The notes beneath the pieces were generated by a model. It was given only the letters and a program-made list of their open reading frames with translations. It searched no databases and had not been told where the DNA came from. Of a stretch of 23,537 bases of DNA, positions 5,652 through 13,708 are shown in pieces. Both the position numbers and the translations under genes were made by a program. Position 1 is the stretch's first letter; each line of letters opens with the position of its first letter. This DNA comes from a virus. The stretch spans positions 1 through 23,537 of the IMG/VR virus record IMGVR_UViG_3300035670_001260; one strand, written 5' to 3'.

Positions 5652-7195
5652 AACTCACTGATGCAGAACTAAGTATACACGAAAAATGCTCCATCTCTAC
5701 GGAAGCATGTGCGAATGTATACTTCCATGACCTCTTCCCTCTGCCATTCTCAGATGGTCATAGAGAAGCGATGGCTGCATTGGACAATCCAGAGATACGG
5801 CACCTTGCTATAGTCGCTACTCGTGGCTGGGGTAAGACCAGCATAGTGCAGCGGGCGTATGTAGCCCGACACGTACTATACCAGAAGAGCCGGTTTGTAG
5901 TTCCAGTGAGTTGTACCAGTTCGCAAAGCGAACAGCAGAGCGAAAGTCTGAAGCGAGAGTTTGAGTGCAACCCTCTGATGAAACAACTCGGCTTCAAGAA
6001 CTTGGTGAGCAACAATTGGGCTAAGGACCGGTGGATCTCCAATGGCACCTTAGTTCTGCCTCGAGGCTATGGACAACAAATCCGCGGTCAGTTGTATGGG
6101 AGCGACCGGCCGGACCTAATTATAGTGGACGACCTGGAAGACAGTGAGGGTGTACTGTCTGATGAGCAGCGCGCGAAGAAGAAAGAATGGTTCTTCGGTG
6201 ACGTGCTTGGAGCAGTAGACGCGAGCAAGTACCACAAGATAGTGTACATCGGTAACATGCTACACGAAGACTGCCTTCTTGCTAACCTGCTGGAAAATCC
6301 AGATTGGGTTAGCTTCCGCTATCCGATTGCTGATGATGATATGCACTCGCTATGGCCGGAGAAGTACAGCGATGAGTACATCGCCAAGTTGTACCGCTTC
6401 TATAAGAACGAGCACTTGCTCGACGTCTTCTATCGTGAATACATGTGCCAAAGCATGGCACGAGAAGGTGCACCCTTTGACTCAAAGTGCTTCCAATACT
6501 ACTCTCCCGAAGAGCTTAAGAAGCTGTTCGTGGAGTTCGTCGTACTCGTCGATCCTGCTAAATCGACTGGCTCTAGTGCATGTGACACGGCAGTAGTTGG
6601 AGTGGGCATAGATGCGCTGAATAACCGCTTCTACGTTCATGATATTGACTATGGCCGGTGGCACCCGAATGAGATCGTTGATAATGCTATGGCGATGTGC
6701 CAGCGCCTTGGAGCTCGTGTGCTGGGCGTGGAAGAGGCTGGTAGTGGAGAGTTTATCTCTTGGCCGATTAAGAACGAACTGAGGCGTAGGGCTGCTAATG
6801 TAGAATACGTCAAACTCACGCCACGTAAGGGCCCGTCACAGTACGTGCCGAATGGCTCCTCGCAGCAAGGTAAAGACTCTCGTATTGGGCACGCACTTGT
6901 AGGATTGTACCGTAATGGACTCGTTTATCATAACCGAGAACACCGTCATGTTGACCAGCTCGAACGTCAGTTGCTCGAATTCCCTCGAGGTAAACGCAAG
7001 GATATCATCGACGCTCTCTCTTACGTTGCCCAGCTCATGGAGACAGGAGAGCGGTACTTTGCTTGTCGCCGTTATGTAGATGACGATAAAGATACTGAGT
7101 ATGGTCCTGGTATGTTAGACGCGAAGTATGAGGACGCACGCCTCAAGGAACTGTGTGCACCAGATAGCACTCGCCCCGAGCCTTGGCAAGTGTAG
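5648..7195 (+). CDS. terL: Terminase large subunit
   Basis: This is the ATP-driven DNA packaging motor and headful or site nuclease, docking on the portal. The 515-aa protein has an N-terminal ATPase with Walker A ATRGWGKTS (residues 57-65) and Walker B LIIVDDLED (157-165, with the catalytic acidic pair following). The C-terminal RNase H-like nuclease has VLVDPA (D302), D313 in ACDTAVVGVG, the VEEAGSG segment (361-367) and the late acidic residues in KDIIDALSYV (451-460). Length and domain order are normal for TerL. It overlaps the previous gene by four bases. Its stop codon touches the second copy of the shared intergenic motif, before the portal gene. Separation from terS by four other genes is unusual. 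Confidence 0.97.
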   Translation: MKLTDAELSIHEKCSISTEACANVYFHDLFPLPFSDGHREAMAALDNPEIRHLAIVATRGWGKTSIVQRAYVARHVLYQKSRFVVPVSCTSSQSEQQSESLKREFECNPLMKQLGFKNLVSNNWAKDRWISNGTLVLPRGYGQQIRGQLYGSDRPDLIIVDDLEDSEGVLSDEQRAKKKEWFFGDVLGAVDASKYHKIVYIGNMLHEDCLLANLLENPDWVSFRYPIADDDMHSLWPEKYSDEYIAKLYRFYKNEHLLDVFYREYMCQSMAREGAPFDSKCFQYYSPEELKKLFVEFVVLVDPAKSTGSSACDTAVVGVGIDALNNRFYVHDIDYGRWHPNEIVDNAMAMCQRLGARVLGVEEAGSGEFISWPIKNELRRRAANVEYVKLTPRKGPSQYVPNGSSQQGKDSRIGHALVGLYRNGLVYHNREHRHVDQLERQLLEFPRGKRKDIIDALSYVAQLMETGERYFACRRYVDDDKDTEYGPGMLDAKYEDARLKELCAPDSTRPEPWQV

Positions 7196-7215
7196 ACTTC
7201 AAATTTTGAATGCCT
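7195..7215 (+). promoter_or_regulatory. Shared intergenic palindrome, copy 2 (before portal)
   Basis: GACTTCAAATTTTGAATGCC plus a following T is identical over 21 bases to 13131-13151 and carries the palindrome TTCAAA-T-TTTGAA (7198-7210). It fills the 21-base gap between the terL stop and the portal ATG. No SD-like sequence lies upstream of the portal start. Confidence 0.65.
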
Positions 7216-7216
7216 C

Positions 7217-9160
7217 ATGCCTATTATACAAAATCCACTGAACGCCCCGAATGAGATTGAGGTTGGACGAACTTATTCGTACCAATACCCACTCGGCCTC
7301 AATCTGCGTCCGGATTCCGAGCTGCACGCTGATCTTGTCGCTAGGATCACCTGCATGGCTCGAGATGCGCGCCAACAGATTGCGAACCGCTACACAAGAT
7401 GGCAGAAGATAGACAAGACCCTCACTGCTTATATCAGTGAGGATAGTCTATTTAACCAATCACTTGGCAAGAACGACGAGCTGCAGATTGTGGTGCCGAT
7501 GTCGTATGCCACATTGGACACCATCCTCTCTCACTGGATTACGTCATTCACAAACGGCCCACTTTTCCAGTATCGTGGCTTTGGTCCTGAGGACAAGGTC
7601 GCTGCCATGCTGCTGGAGCTGGCTATTGACTCCCAAGTAAGGCGCAATAAGATGCTCCTTAGCTTGCACACCCAATGGCGTGACTCCCTTGCGTATGGCC
7701 TTGGCATCGTGCATCCCAGATGGGAACTCCAATACGGTCGTCGGATAGTGAAGCAAGAGACGAACATCTTCTCTGAGATCCTCAATACGGTGCTAGGCGT
7801 GCGTAACCAGCGAGCCGTCACTCCTCGGCAACCCGTTTCCGAAGGTAACGTACTGGATGTATGGGACCCCTACAATTACTTGCCTGATCCAAATGTGGAC
7901 CCGAGTAATGTACAAGCAGGACAGTTCGTAGGCCACATCCGTCCGACTAACTACTACGCGCTATTGTCCCTAGAGCAGGACGACCCCGAGACCTACTTCA
8001 ATGTGCGCTATTTGGAGAATCGCGATTTTGCTATCTCCGAGAAGGAAACGAGCGGGTGGACCTCTACTGTACGCACTACGAACGACACTAAACTTACGTA
8101 CGGCAAACAGGGTGACGTACTAACCTTCTACTGCACGATCATCCCCAAAGAGTGGAAGGTTGGTAAGAGCACCTATCCGGAGAAATGGGTATTTGAAATC
8201 GCTGGCGACGCAGTAATTATACGCGCCAATCCGCTGAAGTTCGTGCACGACATGTATCCTGTGGGCGTGGCCGCTCCGACGTATGATGGTCACACGCTCG
8301 CACCTATTAGTGCCCTCGAGATGATCTACCCCATGCAGGAAATCATCGACTGGCTGTATAAGTCGCATATTCATAACGTCCGCAAGGCGTTAAATAATAT
8401 GCTGATTGTCGACCCGTCGCTGGTCCGGTACGATGACGTAGCGAATCCTGAGCCTGGTAAAATCATCCGGATACGTGAGCACGTATGGGGGCGGGGTGTA
8501 AAAGACGCCGTAGAGCAGCTCTCAATTGCCGATGTGACGCACTCCCATCTGCAGGATATTGGTAGTGCCATCGATGTGCTGCAACGCGTAAGTGGCGCGG
8601 TGGATTCGTTGCAAGGAATCGTACGAACTGGAGGAGAACGTCGCAGTGCAACAGAAATGCGTGACACACGACTTAGCGCCCTTAGCCGTCTCCAAAAAGG
8701 GGCCTTTTTGGCAAGCTTGCAAAGTATGCAAGACGTGGGTAGAATGCTCGCCATGCACACCCAGCAATTCATGGAACTGGGTATCTACCTGGACTTGGTG
8801 GGACAACACAAGCAAGAGCTTGAGCAAATCTACCAGTCGGACAACATAAAGGCCGACCCACTTGACTTCATCTGCGACTTTGATATTATTGTGGCGGATG
8901 GTATGTCTGAGGGTGAAGAATACTTAAATGAGAGCATGCAAATGTTCCAAGTCATTCAGAGTAATCCACAAACGCTGCAGACCTTTGACATGGTGCGAAT
9001 GTCCTTAGATTTGATGAAGAAAAGTGGGTACAAAAATCCGACTAACTTCTTGTTGCCCAACTTCCAAGTACTCCCCGACGAGCAAGCAATGAACATGGCG
9101 GCGGATGGTAACATGGTACCGGCGGACTCACTGATGCCTGCTGAGGTGGTCAATGCCTGA
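7217..9160 (+). CDS. Portal protein
   Basis: A 647-aa protein directly after terL with typical portal features. It has an N-terminal helical segment, then a wing and stem region with VSEGNVLDVWDPYNYLPDP, a hallmark pattern of portal families. Later come LEMIYPMQEIIDWLYKSHIH, GGERRSATEMRDTRLSALSR and a long C-terminal helical region. Twelve copies would form the DNA channel, bind TerL and seed capsid assembly. The length suits the larger portals of short-tailed and related phages. The start at ATG 7217 has no visible SD and follows copy 2 of the shared motif, so its translation may be coupled to terL or depend on the motif. It overlaps the next gene by 8 bases. Confidence 0.9.
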   Translation: MPIIQNPLNAPNEIEVGRTYSYQYPLGLNLRPDSELHADLVARITCMARDARQQIANRYTRWQKIDKTLTAYISEDSLFNQSLGKNDELQIVVPMSYATLDTILSHWITSFTNGPLFQYRGFGPEDKVAAMLLELAIDSQVRRNKMLLSLHTQWRDSLAYGLGIVHPRWELQYGRRIVKQETNIFSEILNTVLGVRNQRAVTPRQPVSEGNVLDVWDPYNYLPDPNVDPSNVQAGQFVGHIRPTNYYALLSLEQDDPETYFNVRYLENRDFAISEKETSGWTSTVRTTNDTKLTYGKQGDVLTFYCTIIPKEWKVGKSTYPEKWVFEIAGDAVIIRANPLKFVHDMYPVGVAAPTYDGHTLAPISALEMIYPMQEIIDWLYKSHIHNVRKALNNMLIVDPSLVRYDDVANPEPGKIIRIREHVWGRGVKDAVEQLSIADVTHSHLQDIGSAIDVLQRVSGAVDSLQGIVRTGGERRSATEMRDTRLSALSRLQKGAFLASLQSMQDVGRMLAMHTQQFMELGIYLDLVGQHKQELEQIYQSDNIKADPLDFICDFDIIVADGMSEGEEYLNESMQMFQVIQSNPQTLQTFDMVRMSLDLMKKSGYKNPTNFLLPNFQVLPDEQAMNMAADGNMVPADSLMPAEVVNA

Positions 9161-9413
9161 TAAACTCAAAGCGGCTGATGTCGAACTATACGTCAACATG
9201 GATGTGCACCGCGCACTGGAAGCAATTGCTGAAGCACGTATAGAGCGCATTCATGACGAACTCGAGGGTGCCAAAACGATGGATGACGTAAAGCTCCTAC
9301 TTGGTGAGCGTAGGGGTATACGTTGGCTATTGAAAATGCCGAAGCTTATGCTGGAAGATCTACAAATGGCTGAAGAAAGGGCTAATCATGGGCGAGCAAC
9401 CAACCAACAATGA
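9153..9413 (+). CDS. Small helical protein between portal and scaffold
   Basis: An 86-residue, charged, predicted all-helical protein (YVNMDVHRALEAIAEARIER, then LLLGERRGIRWLLKMPKLML). GAGGTGG (9141-9147) supplies an SD before ATG 9153. It overlaps both the portal (8 bases) and scaffold (26 bases) genes. No family is recognised. Position suggests a head-assembly accessory, but there is no direct evidence. Confidence 0.7.
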   Translation: MPDKLKAADVELYVNMDVHRALEAIAEARIERIHDELEGAKTMDDVKLLLGERRGIRWLLKMPKLMLEDLQMAEERANHGRATNQQ

Positions 9414-10248
9414 ATCCACTGAAATGCTAGCAATTGCAGAGTCGAATCTGGCTACTGCGAAGCAGGAAAACCTACGGGGCATGGCAGAGATGCTAGGCAT
9501 GCCAGTAGACGACCTTGAGCCTGCGCCAAAGAAGGAAGCACCTGCTCCTGAGCCTGAACCCGAAGAAGAGGCTGAAGAAGCTGACTCCGCCGAAGAAGAC
9601 AAAGGCGACGAGGACAGCGACGAAGCTGAACCTGAGGAGACAGACGAAGGTGCGGATACTGATCGTATAAAGGGTTTGGAGGAGAAGATCGCACACCTGA
9701 CTGAACTTCTGGAAGCGAAGCAAACGCCCGCTGAAGACAAGGGCGAGCCAGAGCCGAAGAAGGATAAGGATGGTGGTATTGACTTCATCACTGAAGACCA
9801 ATACACCGATGCACTTACCTCCAAGGGCGGTCTTAATACGGTATTGAATACTGTCTACGAAGCTGGTGTACAGGCTACCTTGAAGCGTATGGAGCCCGTA
9901 ATTCAACAGCGCGTAGTAGAGGCAATCAATACTCACATGGCCGTTCAGGACTTTTACCGTGCGAACCCTGAGCTCGCGGAGCATAAGGAAGTCGTGCAGG
10001 CCATCGCGCAGAAGCTAATCATCGAGAAGGGTGATAAGTATCCTGCGGCGAAGTTGTTCAAAGAAACTGCGACACTGGCCTACAAGAAGCTGAACCTTAA
10101 GCAAAACGAAGCAAAGAAGAGGGAGCCGAAGAGTAACCCCGGCTTCTCGCAGCCCGGTAAGTCCAATCGTGGTCCTGCCACGAAGAGTACTAACAAATCG
10201 AAGACCCAACAGGATATGATGGCTGAGCTGCTAAGCGCAGACATCTAG
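9388..10248 (+). CDS. Capsid scaffolding protein
   Basis: The 286-aa product has the composition and location of a scaffold. There is an acidic, Pro/Glu-rich low-complexity stretch at about residues 45-95 (EPEPEEEAEEADSAEEDKGD). A short coiled coil (RIKGLEEKIAHLTELLEAK) follows, then a central helical region. The C-terminus is strongly basic and disordered (NEAKKREPKSNPGFSQPGKS), ending in a helix, MMAELLSADI. In head assembly the basic end would bind the coat protein and the scaffold is later expelled. It sits between portal and major capsid genes, as expected. Similarity at sequence level is weak in this class, so the call rests on composition and synteny. Confidence 0.82.
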   Translation: MGEQPTNNESTEMLAIAESNLATAKQENLRGMAEMLGMPVDDLEPAPKKEAPAPEPEPEEEAEEADSAEEDKGDEDSDEAEPEETDEGADTDRIKGLEEKIAHLTELLEAKQTPAEDKGEPEPKKDKDGGIDFITEDQYTDALTSKGGLNTVLNTVYEAGVQATLKRMEPVIQQRVVEAINTHMAVQDFYRANPELAEHKEVVQAIAQKLIIEKGDKYPAAKLFKETATLAYKKLNLKQNEAKKREPKSNPGFSQPGKSNRGPATKSTNKSKTQQDMMAELLSADI

Positions 10249-10257
10249 GAGTTTGTG

Positions 10258-10701
10258 ATGAATCAAAACGCGGTAAATGAAGCTAACATGAGGGTTAGCC
10301 TCAATCCTGCCAATGGGGATGACCTTGCGGTTCTCCCCGCAAGTGCTACTATTACCTTGACGGATGGTGGCTCTAACATAGCGAACATCTCCGTTCAGGT
10401 ACTGAATGCGTATGGCGAAGCCGTCCTACGCCCCGTTCCTATCCTTGTGTATCTTAGCACCAGCGCCCTGGGTGTTGGTACTGACGAGACAGCAAGCACC
10501 GGTCTCGCCGTCGCAACCGGCCAGCTCCTTCATGCGCTTATTGCCAAGTCGACTCTGCTTGTGCAAACCCTCGCGACTGGCATCGCGACCCTGACGGATA
10601 CAGACACTGGTCTCACTATGAACTACGTCTGTGTCACGCTCCCGAACGGTCGTACCATCACCAAGCTGTTGACCGCAACTGAACTGAATGCTGCTGCATA
10701 A
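10258..10701 (+). CDS. Ig-like protein, possible capsid decoration or head fibre
   Basis: A 147-aa protein with AGGAG (10247-10251) six bases before ATG 10258; a GTG three bases earlier is less well placed. After a short N-terminal arm, the sequence ATITLTDGGSNIANISVQVL and AYGEAVLRPVPILVYLSTSA reads as alternating strands of an Ig-like domain. The latter half (ALIAKSTLLVQTLATGIATL) is also beta-patterned and ends YVCVTLPNGRTITK. It lies between scaffold and major capsid genes, the usual place for a decoration protein or head-fibre subunit. Not recognised as a named family. Confidence 0.6.
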   Translation: MNQNAVNEANMRVSLNPANGDDLAVLPASATITLTDGGSNIANISVQVLNAYGEAVLRPVPILVYLSTSALGVGTDETASTGLAVATGQLLHALIAKSTLLVQTLATGIATLTDTDTGLTMNYVCVTLPNGRTITKLLTATELNAAA

Positions 10702-10713
10702 GGAGAATGAGAG

Positions 10714-12015
10714 ATGCCTACCCCTACTGCTGTTCTCGGTATGCGCGGCTCCGGTACCTGGGACTCGAACGAACGGCCAGAAAGCTGGCGTGAAATGATT
10801 CTTCGGCTGTGGCCGAATGGCATGGCCCCGTTGACGGCCATGACGGCTAAGCTGAAGAATGAGGAAGTGCAAGACCCTGTTTTCCACTGGTTTGAAAAAG
10901 GCCTGTGGGATAAGGGCTGTACGCTGCAAGACAGCTATATCTACGAAGACGCCGCTATGGCTACGGCTGTATCGGCTAGCACAAACGCCGCTGTCGGCAC
11001 GGTTGTGTACGCGAAGGTAACGACCGCCTTTGCGAAGCAGGTGCGCGTCGGACACGTGGTGATGCTACGCTTGACGACCGACCATCGTCAAGACTTGCGT
11101 GCCATTGTGGAGAGTGTCAATACGACAACTGGTGCGATTGGTTGCCGTATGCTCGAGACGGACGCAGCTACGGATTACCTGGCGACGAACAATCGCTTGG
11201 TGATTATCGGCTCGGCACACGCAGAAGGCGCTGCTCGCCCCTCGGCAATTAGCTACACCACGAACCACTACTACAACTACACCCAGATCTTCCGTACCAG
11301 CATGGAACTCACGCGTACTGCGATGAAGACCAAGCTGCGCACTGGAAACTCCTACCAGGAAATCAAGCGGGACTGCTTGCTTGATCACTCGATGGAGATG
11401 GAATGGGCGTGGTTGTTCGGTACGCGTTATCTGGAAACGGACGACGTGACTGGTCAGCCTCGACGCTTTACCTACGGGATTGTCCCGTATCTGCGTGACA
11501 ACTATGCGACCAACGTGGTCGACTTCAAGGTCGACTATGTGGGCAACTCGTGGGTTGACGCAGGCAAGGAAGCGCTCGATACCTACATGGAGCTGGCGTC
11601 TCGGTACAAGGCTAAGGGTGACAACAACGAGAAGCTGGTGTTCTGTGGTAACGGTGCGCTGCTGGGCATCCAGCAAGTTGTGGAGGCCAATGCGTCGTAC
11701 AACATTTCTCGTGGTGAAGTTGGCTACGGGATTAAGGTGCGCACGCTGGAGTCGGTGTTTGGTACGTGGCATTTCATCACGCATCCGCTGTTCAACCAAG
11801 AGACGAGCATGCAGAACGCGATGCTGTTGTTCAATCCCAAGCACCTTACCTATCGGTACGTCACGGACACCATGTTCAAGGAAGATCGTTCCTGGCGTGA
11901 AGGTGGTAACTCCGGTTACGACGGTCCGCAGGAAGAATACCTCACTGAAGCTGGTCTTGAGATTCACCATCCCGAGACCTTCATGTATATCAAGAACGTC
12001 GGTATTGACGGCTAA
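10714..12015 (+). CDS. Major capsid protein (HK97 fold, SU10/DUF5309-like)
   Basis: The 433-aa protein follows the scaffold and has a strong AGGAG (10701-10705) eight bases before the ATG. The pattern YTQIFRTSMELTRTAMKTK, then MEMEWAWLFGTRYLETDD and RRFTYGIVPYL, resembles the DUF5309/SU10 group of HK97-fold coat proteins. The C-terminal SYNISRGEVGYGIKVRTLES and AMLLFNPKHLTYRYV strands fit the A and P domains. Hundreds of copies would form the capsid. No N-terminal delta or protease domain is fused, and the separate scaffold gene agrees with this. A perfect 13-bp hairpin follows the stop, as often found after highly expressed capsid genes. Confidence 0.9.
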   Translation: MPTPTAVLGMRGSGTWDSNERPESWREMILRLWPNGMAPLTAMTAKLKNEEVQDPVFHWFEKGLWDKGCTLQDSYIYEDAAMATAVSASTNAAVGTVVYAKVTTAFAKQVRVGHVVMLRLTTDHRQDLRAIVESVNTTTGAIGCRMLETDAATDYLATNNRLVIIGSAHAEGAARPSAISYTTNHYYNYTQIFRTSMELTRTAMKTKLRTGNSYQEIKRDCLLDHSMEMEWAWLFGTRYLETDDVTGQPRRFTYGIVPYLRDNYATNVVDFKVDYVGNSWVDAGKEALDTYMELASRYKAKGDNNEKLVFCGNGALLGIQQVVEANASYNISRGEVGYGIKVRTLESVFGTWHFITHPLFNQETSMQNAMLLFNPKHLTYRYVTDTMFKEDRSWREGGNSGYDGPQEEYLTEAGLEIHHPETFMYIKNVGIDG

Positions 12016-12024
12016 TAGCCGCGT

Positions 12025-12053
12025 AGGTGGGTGGCCACAATGGCCACCCACCT
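12025..12053 (+). terminator. Hairpin downstream of the capsid gene (terminator-like or processing site)
   Basis: AGGTGGGTGGCCA (12025-12037) and TGGCCACCCACCT (12041-12053) form a perfect 13-bp stem with a CAA loop, starting 9 bases after the capsid stop. The following bases (GTTAGCG) lack a U tract, so it may attenuate transcription, protect the mRNA 3' end or act as an RNase processing site. Confidence 0.55.
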
Positions 12054-12082
12054 GTTAGCGCATTGCTACAAAGGAGCAAATC

Positions 12083-13093
12083 ATGGGTAGCTTGAGTGTA
12101 AAGCGGGCAGCTGATAACAGCACCTACAACAATTACATGAACCAGTGCGTAGGCAGCAAAGTCGACTACGCCAACGAACAGATCGGTACTACGGTATCGC
12201 TCATGTCCTATTCCAAGGCTATCTTGGCGCTGCTGAAAGCCTCGCTAGCTGGTGGAAATATCTTCTACGTAGATAGCGGCCATGCAAGCGCTGCGAACGC
12301 TACAACTGGTGGTGCTGGCTCCTCGCCGACACTTCCGTTTGCCACCATTGACTACGCGATTGGCCAATGCACGGCAAACAACGGTGACGTTATCTTTGTG
12401 ATGCCTGGGCACGCAGAGACAGTAGCCGGTGCTGCTGGCATTGACTTCGACGTTGCTGGTGTGAAGGTTATTGGTATTGGCGAGGGTTCTGACAGGCCGA
12501 CTATCACACTGAGCGCCGTAGCTAGTACTATCCACATGGACGCCGCCAACAGCTGGCTTGAGAACATGTTGATTAAGGTCACGGACGACGCGGCCATTGT
12601 AATCAATGTGGACAAGACAGACTGCACTATCAAGGACTGCGAGTTTAGGTACGGTACATCCAAGGAATGGGTCATCTGTATCGACGTTAACGGTGGTGGA
12701 GCTAATGCCTGCGACCGTACTCGAGTACTTGGTTGCGTGTTTAAGAGTCCGGTGGCTGGTGCGAATACCTGTATTGAGCTCGGTGAAGTGGCCGATAGTG
12801 TGGAGATTGGCAACTGCCGTTTCATTGGTGACTATGCTGACGCGGCAATTCACAATCCCACCGGTAAAGTTCTCACGCAGCTGTACATTCATGACTGCGA
12901 TATTGAGAATACCCAAGCTGGCGACCATGCTGTCGAGTTGGTGAGCGCGTGCACGGGTCGTCTGATTCGTAACTTCTATTCGACTAATGCACTTGCGACA
13001 GCAGTTGATCCTGGGAGCTGCTTCAGCTTCGAGTGCTACGCAAACCATGCTGTTGACAAGAATGGTCTGCTTACGCCTGCGGTTGATGCATAA
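12083..13093 (+). CDS. Parallel beta-helix (pectate-lyase-like) virion protein
   Basis: The 336-aa protein has a good SD (AAAGGAG) before ATG 12083. An N-terminal helical region of about 55 residues is followed by IFYVDSGHASAANATTGG, then PFATIDYAIGQCTANNGDVI, the classical entry motif of right-handed beta-helix polysaccharide-binding or -cleaving proteins. Repeating coils follow (CTIKDCEFRYG, TRVLGCVFKSP, VEIGNCRFIGD, LYIHDCDIENT), each with an xIxxCxF-type turn. No catalytic triad can be assigned. Located right after the major capsid gene and before a terminator-like hairpin, it may be a capsid-surface or tail appendage binding glycans. No signal peptide, unlike the shorter relative at 14856. 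Confidence 0.75.
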   Translation: MGSLSVKRAADNSTYNNYMNQCVGSKVDYANEQIGTTVSLMSYSKAILALLKASLAGGNIFYVDSGHASAANATTGGAGSSPTLPFATIDYAIGQCTANNGDVIFVMPGHAETVAGAAGIDFDVAGVKVIGIGEGSDRPTITLSAVASTIHMDAANSWLENMLIKVTDDAAIVINVDKTDCTIKDCEFRYGTSKEWVICIDVNGGGANACDRTRVLGCVFKSPVAGANTCIELGEVADSVEIGNCRFIGDYADAAIHNPTGKVLTQLYIHDCDIENTQAGDHAVELVSACTGRLIRNFYSTNALATAVDPGSCFSFECYANHAVDKNGLLTPAVDA

Positions 13094-13102
13094 GTGGTAT
13101 GA

Positions 13103-13129
13103 TGCAGGGGGGCACTCAGCCCCCCTGCA
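13103..13129 (+). terminator. GC-rich hairpin closing the head-gene operon
   Basis: TGCAGGGGGGC (13103-13113) and GCCCCCCTGCA (13119-13129) form a perfect 11-bp stem with an ACTCA loop, 10 bases after the beta-helix stop. No U tract follows; instead copy 3 of the shared palindrome begins two bases later. The arrangement reads as end of one unit and start of the next. Confidence 0.6.
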
Positions 13130-13151
13130 CGACTTCAAATTTTGAATGCCT
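13127..13151 (+). promoter_or_regulatory. Shared intergenic palindrome, copy 3 (before membrane-protein operon)
   Basis: Bases 13131-13151 are identical over 21 positions to 7195-7215. The stretch GCACGACTTCAAA (13127-13139) also matches 1098-1110. It lies between the GC-rich hairpin and the AAGGAG of the next gene. Candidate phage-specific promoter or operator. Confidence 0.65.
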
Positions 13152-13168
13152 GGAAAAAGGAGCACGAT

Positions 13169-13708
13169 ATGGGTAAGCTATTGAAGGGAATGCTGAGCGT
13201 AGTACGATTCGCTAGGTCTCGTACTAGCCAAAACAGCATACTGGGTGTAGGCTCAATAGTCGCCGTTATCCAGTTTCTACGCACACGATATCCCGAGTAC
13301 GTCCTATGGAATTCAGAAGCAGATGCACTTATTGAGGGCGCCCTAATAGCGGTAGTTGGGCCATACCTTGGTCGCGCTATCGCCTTCCTTCGTGCTCACT
13401 TTAGTGATGATATACCAAAGCTGCGTAAGGCTGGACTACTTGCGCTGCTCATGACGGTCGGTCTCAGTATCGGGGTCGTAGGTTGTACGACTACCAGTAC
13501 ACTCCCAGATGGTACCATCATTGTTAAGACCACCGATTGGCAAGCCATTTTTGATGGCGTAGATGCTGCCCTCGAGCGGTACGAGAGGATAGAAGCACGC
13601 CGAGACGCTGCGGAAGCTGCCGGTGAGGCTGAGAAGGCAGCACGGTTGGATGCAATACTGGTGGCAATTACTAAGGCGGTAGAAGAGAACAAGGAAGGTG
13701 GAGAATGA
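13169..13708 (+). CDS. Holin-like membrane protein with internal lipobox
   Basis: ATG 13169 has AAGGAG (13157-13162) six bases upstream, giving 179 aa. Two hydrophobic segments (about 24-37, ILGVGSIVAVIQFL, and 53-74, ALIEGALIAVVGPYLGRAIA) resemble a small holin. A basic patch (KLRK) and a third segment (89-105) then end in VVGC (103-106), a perfect lipobox. The remainder, TTTSTLPDGTIIVKTTDW and a charged helical tail, looks like a periplasmic lipoprotein or o-spanin domain. One polypeptide thus seems to join holin-like and lipoprotein parts; an internal start giving a free lipoprotein is not evident (only ATG within the h-region). It opens the membrane-gene operon after copy 3 of the shared motif. 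A lysis role is inferred. Confidence 0.65.
   Translation: MGKLLKGMLSVVRFARSRTSQNSILGVGSIVAVIQFLRTRYPEYVLWNSEADALIEGALIAVVGPYLGRAIAFLRAHFSDDIPKLRKAGLLALLMTVGLSIGVVGCTTTSTLPDGTIIVKTTDWQAIFDGVDAALERYERIEARRDAAEAAGEAEKAARLDAILVAITKAVEENKEGGE

Noticed and set aside
11065-12051. Long minus-strand frame (328 aa) opposite the capsid gene
   Set aside because: It is a shadow of the capsid coding sequence: low-complexity composition, no SD, and the plus-strand gene is unmistakable.
13051-13103. Promoter with TTGACA near 13054 and TATGAT near 13098
   Set aside because: The two hexamers are about 38 bases apart, far from workable spacing, and the first lies in the beta-helix coding sequence.
12245-13165. 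Minus-strand 306-aa frame opposite the beta-helix gene
   Set aside because: It is antisense to a repeat-patterned real gene and crosses the GC-rich hairpin and the shared palindrome; no start signals.
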